Source of the DNA: JAVBLU01 sp031553225
Lineage (GTDB): Bacteria > Bacillota > Clostridia > Christensenellales > UBA1750
Length of the DNA stretch: 20,498 nt
Direction: 5' to 3'
Assembly (NCBI GenBank): GCA_031553225.1
Contig: JAVBLU010000051.1
Coordinates: 1-20,498 of the forward strand
Part shown: one piece after another, positions 1 to 6,571 of the stretch
Layout of the letters: every line of letters begins with the position of its first letter
How positions within the stretch are numbered: the stretch's first letter is position 1
Program-made: the position numbers and the translations under genes
The notes under the pieces: model-generated
Seen by the model: the letters and a program-made list of their open reading frames with translations, nothing else
What the model was told of the DNA's origin: nothing
Database searches by the model: none

Positions 1-66
1 CGCGCAGGCGGCGAGCAGAGCGGCGATGACGAACACAACGATCGCGGACTTAAAGAAGCGTGACAA
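1..66 (-). CDS. ABC transporter substrate-binding lipoprotein, N-terminal fragment (runs off the window)
   Basis: A TTG start at 64-66 on the minus strand opens a frame that stays open to the window edge, 22 codons. It encodes two basic residues near the N-terminus (R3, K6), a hydrophobic stretch, and a lipobox Leu-Ala-Ala-Cys at residues 18-21, so a type II lipoprotein signal peptide is visible. A strong ribosome-binding site, GAGGAGGAGT, lies at 71-80, about 7 nt before the TTG, and supports this unusual start. The gene follows the two permease genes by 68 nt on the same strand. By position it should be the extracellular sugar-binding lipoprotein of this importer. Only the signal peptide is seen; the binding domain lies outside, so the family assignment is inference from context. 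Confidence 0.72.
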   Translation of the reverse strand, partial: MSRFFKSAIVVFVIAALLAACA

Positions 67-134
67 CGTGACTCCTCCTCTTATTGGTGGTTCGGTCGGT
101 CGAGCACCTAAGCGGCAAAGGCGGTCGCGCCGGG

Positions 135-1001
135 TCACTCCTTGATCGCTCCGATCATCACTCCCTTCACAAAGTGCTTTTGTACGAACGGATACACGCA
201 AAGAATGGGCAGCAGCGCGCATATGATCGTCGCGCACCGCACGGTCTCCGTGGCGATGGCGTCGAGCATCTCGGGGTTGGTCTCCATCAGGGAATCGATG
301 GAGGTGAGGATGTTGCGCAGGTACAGCTGCAGCGTCATGAACTCGCGCTTGGTGGTGTACAGCAGCGCGCCCATAAAGCTGTTCCAGTAGGTGACCGCGA
401 AAAATAGCCCGATGGTGGCCAGGGCCGCCTTGGACAGGGGCAGGATAATGCGAAAGAGGATGACGAAGTTGGACGCGCCGTCGATGCGGGCGGACTCCTC
501 AAGCGAGGGGGAGATACTCTCGAAGAAGTTGCGCATGAGCACGATGTTGTACATGCTCGTGGCCGCGGGCAGCACGAGCACCCAGAACGTGTCGATGAGC
601 TTGAGCTGCTTGTAGAGCAGGTACGTGGCGATGATGCCCCCGCCGAAGAACATGGTGAGCACGTACAAAAAGGCCAGCACCCCGATGAAGGGTACGTCGC
701 GCCTGGTGAGCACATAGGCGGTAAAGGCCGTGGTCAGCAGCGCAACGCCCGTACCCACGAGCGTAACGGCGAAGGTGAGCAGGAAAGAGCGCTGGAACTG
801 ATGGCTGCTGAACACGAACTCGTAGGCCATAACGTTAAATTCTTTGGGCCAGAAGAGCACCTCGTTGGCCAGCACGTACACCTCGCGGCTCATGGATTTG
901 GCGATGATGTGCACGAAGGGCAGGAGGCAGGCAAGCCCAAGTGCGGTAAGCAGGAAGTAATTGACCACGCCGAAGGTTTTTTCGCCCTGCGTTCGCTGCA
1001 T
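135..1001 (-). CDS. Carbohydrate ABC transporter permease, LplC/MalG-type
   Basis: A 288-residue inner-membrane permease with about six hydrophobic segments. The N-terminal membrane segment is at roughly residues 11-35. The cytoplasmic EAA loop is at about 166-191, with the diagnostic core EESARIDGASN and a following LP, which docks the ATPase. The C-terminus FVKGVMIGAIKE is typical of LplC-like permeases of oligosaccharide importers in Firmicutes. The ATG at 999-1001 is preceded by a G-rich, AAAGAG-containing ribosome-binding region and lies 14 nt after the stop of the partner permease, so the two are surely cotranscribed. No ATPase gene is seen; this family often uses a shared MsmX-type ATPase encoded elsewhere. 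The substrate cannot be read, but a sugar or oligosaccharide is expected from the family and the LacI regulator. Confidence 0.93.
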   Translation of the reverse strand: MQRTQGEKTFGVVNYFLLTALGLACLLPFVHIIAKSMSREVYVLANEVLFWPKEFNVMAYEFVFSSHQFQRSFLLTFAVTLVGTGVALLTTAFTAYVLTRRDVPFIGVLAFLYVLTMFFGGGIIATYLLYKQLKLIDTFWVLVLPAATSMYNIVLMRNFFESISPSLEESARIDGASNFVILFRIILPLSKAALATIGLFFAVTYWNSFMGALLYTTKREFMTLQLYLRNILTSIDSLMETNPEMLDAIATETVRCATIICALLPILCVYPFVQKHFVKGVMIGAIKE

Positions 1002-1015
1002 GCTCTTTCCCCCCC

Positions 1016-1963
1016 CTAATACATGCCGCGGCCGCCCAGCCGCTTGACGATCACGTTGGACGTGACGAGCAGCACGCAGCCGATGATGTTTGTGAAGAGG
1101 CCCGCCGCGGCCGTGTAGCCAAAGTCCAGCGTGTCAAAGGCGGTGCGGAAAACGTAGGTGTCGATGACGTCGATCTGCTGGTACACCGTGGAGTTGTACA
1201 TCATGTAGATCTGTTCGAAGTTGGCGCCCATGATGCCGCCCAGACGCATGATGAGCAGCACGATAAACGTGCCCTTGATGGCCGGCAGGGTGACGTGCAG
1301 TGTCTGCTTCCAGCGGCCCGCGCCGTCGATGGCGGCCGCCTGGTACAGCTCCTGATCCACCCCGGTGATGGCCGCCAGGTAAATGATGGCGCCCCATCCA
1401 AATTCCTTCCAAATTTCGCTGCCCACGATGACCGTGCGGATCCACCGACCGCTCGTCATGAAAAAGACGGGTTCGCCGCCCAGCATCGTCACCACGCGGT
1501 TAAAAAGCCCGGAGGTGGGGGAGAGCAGGTTCATGAAGATGCCGGAGATGACCACCCAGGAGATGAAGTGCGGCACGTATACGATGGTTTGTATGGTGCG
1601 CTTGAAGGCGACCTGCCGCACCTCGTTGAGCAGCAGCGCAAGTATGATCGGGAAGGGCATGCCGAAGATCATTTTCAGCACGCTGAGCGCCAGCGTGTTG
1701 CGAAATGCCCGCAGGAAGATGTCGTTGCCCACCAGACGTTCAAAATTCTCCAGGCCGATGTAGGGGCTGCCCCAGATGCCCAGGGCCACGGAGAACTCCT
1801 TGAAAGCCGTGATGATGCCATACATGGGCAGGTACCGAAAGAAGATGAGCAGGAGGAAGCCGGGGAGCGCGAGCACATAGAACTCCCAGTTGTAGACGAT
1901 GCGCTTCATGAGGGGTTTTTTTCGGGACGCGGTCTTGAGCGCGGGCTGCACGTTCGTTGTCAC
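1016..1963 (-). CDS. Carbohydrate ABC transporter permease, LplB-type
   Basis: A 315-residue permease with six predicted membrane segments. The first, at about residues 29-50, carries the LplB-like pattern ending in YLPMYGI. The EAA loop is at about 205-229 (core QAAAIDGAGRWKQ). I chose the GTG at 1961-1963: the ribosome-binding site AAAGGGAGG (1970-1978) touches an in-frame ATG at 1967-1969 with no spacer, but gives a 6-nt spacer to the GTG. The gene is first in the transporter operon and stands about 180 bp downstream of the LacI regulator, behind three operators. With the next gene it forms the membrane heterodimer of a sugar importer. Confidence 0.92.
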   Translation of the reverse strand: MTTNVQPALKTASRKKPLMKRIVYNWEFYVLALPGFLLLIFFRYLPMYGIITAFKEFSVALGIWGSPYIGLENFERLVGNDIFLRAFRNTLALSVLKMIFGMPFPIILALLLNEVRQVAFKRTIQTIVYVPHFISWVVISGIFMNLLSPTSGLFNRVVTMLGGEPVFFMTSGRWIRTVIVGSEIWKEFGWGAIIYLAAITGVDQELYQAAAIDGAGRWKQTLHVTLPAIKGTFIVLLIMRLGGIMGANFEQIYMMYNSTVYQQIDVIDTYVFRTAFDTLDFGYTAAAGLFTNIIGCVLLVTSNVIVKRLGGRGMY

Positions 1964-1983
1964 CAACATCCTCCCTTTCGCCT

Positions 1984-1999
1984 ATAGAAACGTTTCTAC
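1984..1999. promoter_or_regulatory. LacI-family operator O1
   Basis: The palindrome TAGAAACGTTTCTA at 1985-1998 has the central CG and GAAACGTTTC core typical of LacI/CcpA-family operators. It lies in the presumed 5' untranslated region of the permease operon, between the candidate promoters and the ribosome-binding site, where bound repressor could block elongation or loop to the upstream sites. Its centre is 57 bp from that of O2. Confidence 0.85.
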
Positions 2000-2040
2000 A
2001 AATGAGAAACCCTGTTGACTTACCGGTGGAGACGGCGTTC

Positions 2041-2056
2041 ATAGAAACGTTTCTAT
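2041..2056. promoter_or_regulatory. LacI-family operator O2
   Basis: Perfect 16-bp palindrome ATAGAAACGTTTCTAT. On the minus strand it overlaps the -10 element TATAGA (2052-2057) of the candidate transporter promoter, so binding would directly occlude RNA polymerase. It is the middle of three sites with 57-bp centre-to-centre spacing. Confidence 0.87.
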
Positions 2057-2080
2057 AAGACGATTACAGCACTTTGTCAG
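2052..2080 (-). promoter_or_regulatory. Candidate sigma-A promoter P1 of the transporter operon
   Basis: On the minus strand, -35 CTGACA (2075-2080), 17-bp spacer, -10 TATAGA (2052-2057). The -10 overlaps operator O2. Transcription would start near 2045, giving a leader of about 80 nt before the GTG of the LplB-type permease. The match to consensus is good at both boxes; activity is inferred. Confidence 0.66.
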
Positions 2081-2094
2081 CCGGGGCGGCACTC

Positions 2095-2124
2095 TTTATA
2101 GAAACGTTTCTATGGACATGTCGA
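2095..2124 (-). promoter_or_regulatory. Candidate second promoter P2 of the transporter operon
   Basis: On the minus strand, -35 TCGACA (2119-2124), 18-bp spacer, -10 TATAAA (2095-2100). Operator O3 occupies most of the spacer and part of the -10. It stands 43 bp upstream of P1. It may be real, or the -10 may arise only because the operator edge reads TATA. Confidence 0.42.
2098..2113. promoter_or_regulatory. LacI-family operator O3
   Basis: Perfect 16-bp palindrome ATAGAAACGTTTCTAT, identical to O2 and centred exactly 57 bp further upstream. It lies in the spacer and touches the -10 (TATAAA, 2095-2100) of a second, upstream candidate promoter. It is close to the 3' end of the regulator gene, which ends at 2146. 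Confidence 0.86.
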
Positions 2125-2145
2125 ATCGCTTGCATGGGGAACAGG

Positions 2146-3195
2146 TCAGCCGGCGATGCGCTTTAGGCTTTCGCCTTCCAGCAGCTGTATGTGCAGGGCC
2201 TGCGGGGAGACCTCCAGCGGCGTGTAGTTGGGCACGCCCGCGTTCAGCTGGTTGATGAGCATGCAGGAAGCGGCCTCGCCCAGCGCGCGCAGAGGATGCA
2301 TGGTGAGCGTGAGCCGGGGAATGAGGTAGGAGGAAAAAATCTCGAAGTTACAAGCGACGAGGGATATGTCCTCTGGGATACGCAAGCCGTTGTGCGCAAA
2401 AGCCCGCATGACTTCGTGCGCCACCAGCGATTTTTGGGCCACCAGAGCGGTAGGGGCCGCGCCATGCCGGATATGCACAATCAGTTCCATGGGGTCGCGC
2501 GAGTCGTACACCCAGTCGTGCACCACCGAGAGCCCCGCGTCCGCAAGCCCGTCGCAATAGCCGCGCCAGCGCTCGCTCATGATGTATACTTCGGAGGTCT
2601 CGTTGCCGTCAAACAGGTAGCCGATGCGCGTATGGCCGCGCTGGGCGGCGGTTTGCACGGCCAGGTAGGCCGAGCCGTAATAATCAAAAGGGAGGCAGGG
2701 GATGTCGTCAAACTTGCCGCAGTTGTTCAGGATGACCGTGGGGATGCGCAGCTTGCGAATCATCGGCAGGTGCCGCTCGGTAAAGAGCTTATTGCCCACG
2801 GCGTCAAAGGAGAGCAGCGCGACCAACCCATCCATATACCTACGCCGAAAGGCGTCAATGTAGGCATACTCGTCGCCAAAGTTGCGCGGCTGGAACACCA
2901 TGGCGTTGTAGCCGTTGTCGTTTGCCGTGCGAACCACCCCGCCCAGCACTTCGACGAACACGTTCTGGGCGTGGTCGGTCCAAAAGGAGATGAGCCCAAG
3001 CGTACGTGAAGCGCGCGAGCGCATGGCCCGCGCCATGCTGTTGGGTATGTAGTCCAGCGCCTGGGCGGCCTCCTTCACGCGCGAGCGCGTGGGTTCGGAG
3101 ATGGACCTGCCCGGCGTGTCGTTGAGCACGTACGAGACCACGGAGATGGATACGCCGGCCTCTCGCGCAACATCCTTGATCGTGGCCGGGGTCAT
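2146..3195 (-). CDS. LacI-family transcriptional regulator (repressor of the sugar transporter)
   Basis: A 349-residue regulator. Residues 5-24 form the classic LacI helix-turn-helix (TIKDVAREAGVSISVVSYVL), followed by the hinge around YIPNSMARAMR (49-59) and a periplasmic-binding-protein-like effector domain from about residue 66 to the end, the usual family length. The ATG at 3193-3195 is preceded by GAGG with a 10-nt spacer. It is transcribed in the same direction as, and upstream of, the ABC importer, and the intervening gap carries three palindromes of the LacI operator type. A weaker copy lies beyond the gene's own start. The likely role is sugar-responsive repression of the importer and of itself. 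The inducer is unknown. Confidence 0.93.
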   Translation of the reverse strand: MTPATIKDVAREAGVSISVVSYVLNDTPGRSISEPTRSRVKEAAQALDYIPNSMARAMRSRASRTLGLISFWTDHAQNVFVEVLGGVVRTANDNGYNAMVFQPRNFGDEYAYIDAFRRRYMDGLVALLSFDAVGNKLFTERHLPMIRKLRIPTVILNNCGKFDDIPCLPFDYYGSAYLAVQTAAQRGHTRIGYLFDGNETSEVYIMSERWRGYCDGLADAGLSVVHDWVYDSRDPMELIVHIRHGAAPTALVAQKSLVAHEVMRAFAHNGLRIPEDISLVACNFEIFSSYLIPRLTLTMHPLRALGEAASCMLINQLNAGVPNYTPLEVSPQALHIQLLEGESLKRIAG

Positions 3196-3211
3196 GCAGG
3201 CACATCCTCAG

Positions 3212-3229
3212 TATAGAATCGTTTATCTA
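3212..3229. promoter_or_regulatory. Degenerate fourth LacI-type operator in the regulator's own leader
   Basis: The 18-bp sequence TATAGAATCGTTTATCTA matches the strong-operator pattern TATAGAAACGTTTCTATA at 15 of 18 positions. It starts 1-2 bp downstream of the candidate -10 of the regulator promoter, where a weak site would give autoregulation. Symmetry is imperfect in the right half. Confidence 0.55.
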
Positions 3230-3230
3230 C

Positions 3231-3259
3231 AAAATACCACAGTTCATCTCGCTTGTAAA
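3231..3259 (-). promoter_or_regulatory. Candidate promoter of the LacI-family gene
   Basis: On the minus strand, -35 TTTACA (3254-3259), 17-bp spacer, -10 TATTTT (3231-3236), within a local AT-rich patch that stands out from the GC-rich surroundings. The start codon of the regulator is about 30 bp downstream of the expected transcription start. Confidence 0.55.
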
Positions 3260-3501
3260 CACCGATCGTACATTTATCGATAGAGTTTCTCCTGTCCGCC
3301 ACAACCGGCACATGTCGCCCCGCTTCCGCCGGTCAGGAGCGGTCACGTCCCGGGCCGCCCCGTCCGGCACGTCGGCAGGGCGCGAAAAAGGCACGCATGA
3401 TGGCCAAGGGAGCATGCGCCCTTTGGCGGATGCCCCCCCCGCGCGCTACAGGCGCGACAGACCGCCGGACAAGACCGCAAAGCGGTGATGTACGGCGGTT
3501 A
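3260..3501. other. Intergenic region upstream of the LacI-family gene and downstream of the URO-D-family gene
   Basis: No convincing gene is seen; the open frames here are GC-driven shadows. Positions 3461-3499 form a nested hairpin: outer stem ACCGCCG/CGGCGGT of 7 bp and inner stem ACCGC/GCGGT of 5 bp. Read on the minus strand it follows the URO-D-family gene, but it lacks a T-run, so it is at best a weak terminator or a 3'-end stabiliser. Confidence 0.4.
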
Positions 3502-4599
3502 TCACGATGCTCCGGAGTAGCGGCGCACCTGCTGCAGAAAGTACATGTAGTTGTCCAGGGGAATGTCCGGCGGCGCCTGATGATCCAGGCACACGATGTA
3601 GCCGCCCGTCTTAAGGAACGTGGGCAGCACCCGCTCGATCTCCCGGTCGATATCCGGCCGCCCTTTGGCGAGCACGCGCTTGTCGATGCCGCCTGTGATG
3701 ACAAGCCGCTGCGCGGAGCGCCTGCGCAGGTCCTCCAGGTCCATGCCCGCCTGCACCTCAAAGGGCGTCATGGCCGTTACGCCGCAGTCAAGCAGCAGGG
3801 GGATGAGCTCCTCCACGTTCCCGTCCGTGTCCACCATCGTCCCAAAGTACGCGGAGCGTCTTTTCGCGTGTGCGATCAGCTCTTTGTAGTACGGCGCCAT
3901 GTAGGCGGTAAAGTGGGCGGGCGAGAGCATCATGCCGGTGTTGCAGCTCATGTCCTCCATGATGGTCAGGAAGTGCACGTCCATCTGTGCGGTAATCGTG
4001 TCCAGCGCGCCGCAGTTGAGGGCCAGCCAGGTGCGCATGATGTCCTTGATCATTTCCGGGTCGTCGTGCAGCGCGTAGCACAGCCCCACGTCGCCAAACA
4101 GATGCCACAGGAGGCGGTACGGGCCGGAAAGGATTTGGGTAACCGGCTCGTCCGGGCGGCTTCTTTGGCGCTGGGCTGCGGCCGCGAGCCCCTCGTAGCG
4201 CTCGGGGTTGCTTGGGTCAAGCCGCGATTTGACGGCCTCCCAGTCTGCCCGGCTGGTTACGGGAAAGCGCAGGTATTCCCCCACGCTTTGGTCCAGCTCG
4301 CCCTGGCGCTGCTTCATCAGGCGGCCGTTCGGGTCCCAGAAGACCTGGTATTCCTCGTCCTGGCTCACCATGCGCTTGGTAAAGCGCGGGATGAAGGGCG
4401 ACCAGAAACACGTGCCCAGCATGACGCCCGTGGAAGGCGCCGGATCCATGCCAAAGTAGTTCGTTTCGCGATGGTTGGCCGGCAGCCCTTCCGCCTCCCA
4501 CCGCAGGAAAGTGGCGGGCCAGGCGCCTTGCATCATAACCGGCGGCCGGTCGGTTTTTTCAAATCGGAATGTGCGGCGCAGCCGCTCCAGCGCGTTCAT
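3502..4599 (-). CDS. Uroporphyrinogen-decarboxylase (URO-D) family protein
   Basis: A 365-residue protein with the overall pattern of the URO-D/MtaA/CmuA TIM-barrel family. It has an N-terminal ERLRRTFRFEKTDRPPV, a mid-protein DMSCNTGMMLSP (216-227), VDTDGN (256-261), GGIDKR (303-308), and a C-terminal HQAPPDIPLDNY (340-351), which is the characteristic family ending. I chose the ATG at 4597-4599, 10 nt after GGAGGGG, rather than an ATG 14 codons upstream. Many relatives are not heme enzymes but cobalamin-linked methyltransferases or uncharacterised proteins. No corrinoid protein is visible here, so the substrate is unknown. It follows the DUF4868 gene by 123 nt with no clear promoter between. 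The neighbouring sugar transporter and LacI gene recall catabolic loci, but a link is inference. Confidence 0.85.
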   Translation of the reverse strand: MNALERLRRTFRFEKTDRPPVMMQGAWPATFLRWEAEGLPANHRETNYFGMDPAPSTGVMLGTCFWSPFIPRFTKRMVSQDEEYQVFWDPNGRLMKQRQGELDQSVGEYLRFPVTSRADWEAVKSRLDPSNPERYEGLAAAAQRQRSRPDEPVTQILSGPYRLLWHLFGDVGLCYALHDDPEMIKDIMRTWLALNCGALDTITAQMDVHFLTIMEDMSCNTGMMLSPAHFTAYMAPYYKELIAHAKRRSAYFGTMVDTDGNVEELIPLLLDCGVTAMTPFEVQAGMDLEDLRRRSAQRLVITGGIDKRVLAKGRPDIDREIERVLPTFLKTGGYIVCLDHQAPPDIPLDNYMYFLQQVRRYSGAS

Positions 4600-4722
4600 G
4601 ACGGCTGATCCCCTCCGTTCGCGTACAAGGCGTTGCACCATGGCATGCGCATGGGTTAAGATTCGCGGCGGGAGGCCAAATTCCTGTTTTGCCGGGAAGC
4701 TCCGCGCCGGGGCGGCCGCTCT

Positions 4723-5667
4723 TTATTCCCTGGGCGTAATGTTGCTGCCCACCGACAGCCGCCCCAAAGGATCCAGGCAGCTGCGGCAGCACAGCAGATC
4801 GATGATCAGCTCGCACTGCTCCTGGTCGAAGGTGTCCATGCGGCCGCCTGCGTCCACCGTCACGCCGTAGGCGCCCAAAAACTCCGCCCGCTCGGGAACG
4901 GGCAGCGAGACGATATGCTCCAGGATTGTCCTGTCAAAGGAGAGGAACTTGCGCGCGTTTTTGCCTTTGTACGCGCAGGCCTCCAGCCTGTCGAAATGGT
5001 TGACGATGCCGGCGTCGCTGATGGCGCTCATGCGCTTTTGCGCGATGGCCATGTGCCGGTCCTCCAGCGCGAAATCCTTCTCGATGGCCGAGGAGAAAAA
5101 GTAGCACGCCCCATCCAGCATCAAAAAGTCAACGCCGGTTGCGAACTTTAAAACCGGTTTGTCGCAGGCGACGACCTCATCGCCTGCGGCGGTGCACACA
5201 AGCGCGGCGCCGCCTGTTATAAACGGGTTCCCGCGGCGCATGATAAGCGCCTGCTCGGCCGCTTGGCCGCTCTCATCCCTGCGCTCGCCCAGAAAAGCAT
5301 ACCCGGCCGGCTTGGGCAGCACGCCGGAGAGAAAATCCTCGGGCGCATACGCCTGGCCGTGCTGTATGCTTGCGACGACCTGCGCCATTTGCTCGCGGAT
5401 CAGCTCGTCCGTTTGGGCCAGCACGCCGATGTTCTCCTTGTCCGACAAAAACGGCGAGCAGGGCGCGACAGGCTTGTCGGCCACGGGTTTCTTCAGCAGA
5501 AAGGCGCGCAGCTTTTCCGTGTAGGCCGCAAGGCCGCGCATCCGGCACAGGTTCCATTCCATCTCCAGTCCGTCGCGCGATTTGCGGGTGTTGTACAGCG
5601 CAAACGTCCAGGTAAAGGCGCTCGTATCAAGCGCGCGCAGCGCGTCGGTTAGCTTTTGTGTGTCCAT
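4723..5667 (-). CDS. DUF4868 domain-containing (KwaB-like) protein
   Basis: A 314-residue soluble protein. I chose the ATG at 5665-5667, 6 nt after GGGAGG, not the longer upstream frame. The segment at about 172-204 (VLKFATGVDFLMLDGACYFF, then an acidic/aromatic EKDFALEDR) and the C-terminal LIIDLLCCRSCLDPLGRL resemble the DUF4868 family, which includes KwaB of the two-gene Kiwa anti-phage system. No membrane-protein partner of KwaA type is next to it. Solitary DUF4868 proteins occur widely and their role is unknown. The gene has its own good promoter at 5737-5765 and a leader hairpin. The family call rests on recognised sequence pattern only and would need a profile search; defence function is not claimed. 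Confidence 0.62.
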   Translation of the reverse strand: MDTQKLTDALRALDTSAFTWTFALYNTRKSRDGLEMEWNLCRMRGLAAYTEKLRAFLLKKPVADKPVAPCSPFLSDKENIGVLAQTDELIREQMAQVVASIQHGQAYAPEDFLSGVLPKPAGYAFLGERRDESGQAAEQALIMRRGNPFITGGAALVCTAAGDEVVACDKPVLKFATGVDFLMLDGACYFFSSAIEKDFALEDRHMAIAQKRMSAISDAGIVNHFDRLEACAYKGKNARKFLSFDRTILEHIVSLPVPERAEFLGAYGVTVDAGGRMDTFDQEQCELIIDLLCCRSCLDPLGRLSVGSNITPRE

Positions 5668-5698
5668 GGTCGTCCTCCCGTCTCTTGCGAAAGAAAGC

Positions 5699-5724
5699 AG
5701 CCCGGCCTGCGTCGGGCCGCCCTT
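5699..5724 (-). other. Leader hairpin before the DUF4868 gene
   Basis: On the minus strand the leader contains GGCCCG, an 8-nt loop and CGGGCT (about 5700-5719), followed by GCTTTCTTTC. The stem is only about 6 bp and the T-run is broken. It could be a weak terminator or attenuator between the promoter at 5737-5765 and the start at 5667, or simply a structured leader. Confidence 0.3.
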
Positions 5725-5736
5725 CGCACGGGTTCT

Positions 5737-5765
5737 ATTATAGCGCATGCTCCGGCCGGGGGCAA
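5737..5765 (-). promoter_or_regulatory. Sigma-A-type promoter of the DUF4868 gene
   Basis: On the minus strand, a perfect -10 TATAAT (5737-5742), 17-bp spacer and -35 TTGCCC (5760-5765, 4 of 6 to consensus). Expected start near 5730, leaving a leader of about 62 nt. It is the clearest promoter in the window and lies between the end of the LamG-like gene (5809) and the DUF4868 start. Confidence 0.75.
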
Positions 5766-5808
5766 AGAGGAATCACGCGCGCGGCGCGCACCGCCCGATC
5801 ATTACGCC

Positions 5809-6570
5809 TTATGCGTAGCGCTGCAGGTCCAGCGCGGCATTTTGGGCAATCTCGCCGGCGGTGAGCGCGCGGCTGTATACGCGCACCTCATAGATCCGGC
5901 CAAAGAAAATCTGCCGGATATCCACGATGGCCGGATTGCTGGCCAGGCTTAGGTAGTGCGCCGGCAGCTGGACATACAAGGGCCCCGTCCGGTTGGCGCG
6001 GTACTGCTGGGTTCCGTTATAGAAGATGGCCTTACTGCCGTTCAAAGCCGCTACCGCGCTGTAGGGCGACACGGGCATGGAAGCGGTGTACAGGGTGTTT
6101 GCCGTCAGCGTTCTGCGGTTTACCACAACGAATGTCGCGCTCTCCTCAACCAAAAAGCTGGCGTTCATGCCCTGCATCTCTAGCGAAACCGTCGTGTAGG
6201 GGGACGTACTAACGTCGTCCACGCCGATTATGTCCCCGCCGTTCGCACTGTCCGCGCCGGCGTAAGGCCGAAATGCAACCTCAAGCGTTGAGTTTTCCGG
6301 GGTGAATTGCGGCGGCAGCGGGGAGGAACTCCAGTTAAAGTAGGTTACATTTACCTTCAGGCTTTCAAAGTAGTTGACGCCCCACTGCCGCGTGCCGGGC
6401 ACAAGCCCGCCCAAGAGGGAGAGGTCCGCGTTGCCGACCAAATCCTTCCAGACAAGCGCTGACGAGCTGTGCCCAACGCCCGTATTGTTGGCCCCTTGGT
6501 AGCGCGCAATCAGGCCGTACGCAACATAATCATCGTACCAGGCGACTATTTCCCGGCGCACCTGCAGCAT
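5809..6570 (-). CDS. LamG/concanavalin A-like jellyroll domain protein
   Basis: A 253-residue protein that is essentially one LamG-like (concanavalin-type) fold. The N-terminal half has LIARYQGANNTGVGHS (20-35) and VWKDLVGNADL (40-50). The C-terminus has the family's closing strand, YEVRVYSRALTAGEI followed by a short helix ending in LQRYA. I chose the ATG at 6568-6570, which follows the stop of the collagen-like gene by 1 nt and has GAGG 8 nt upstream, so the two genes are translationally coupled. There is no signal peptide and no wall anchor. The fold usually binds carbohydrate or acts as a structural module on surfaces. Given its coupling to the collagen-like gene, a role on the same surface, perhaps the spore, is inferred. 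Confidence 0.8.
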   Translation of the reverse strand: MLQVRREIVAWYDDYVAYGLIARYQGANNTGVGHSSSALVWKDLVGNADLSLLGGLVPGTRQWGVNYFESLKVNVTYFNWSSSPLPPQFTPENSTLEVAFRPYAGADSANGGDIIGVDDVSTSPYTTVSLEMQGMNASFLVEESATFVVVNRRTLTANTLYTASMPVSPYSAVAALNGSKAIFYNGTQQYRANRTGPLYVQLPAHYLSLASNPAIVDIRQIFFGRIYEVRVYSRALTAGEIAQNAALDLQRYA

Positions 6571-6571
6571 A

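Noticed and set aside
3268..3290. ATAGAGTTTCT near 3275 as another LacI operator
   Set aside because: Relative to the operator it lacks two central bases, so the half-sites are out of register; only the site at 3212-3229 keeps spacing.
3397..4608. Plus-strand 403-residue open frame
   Set aside because: Complementary to the URO-D-family gene, without recognisable motif or ribosome-binding site.
4723..5667. Complete Kiwa defence system
   Set aside because: Only a KwaB-like (DUF4868) protein is present; no small four-helix membrane protein of KwaA type is encoded on either side.
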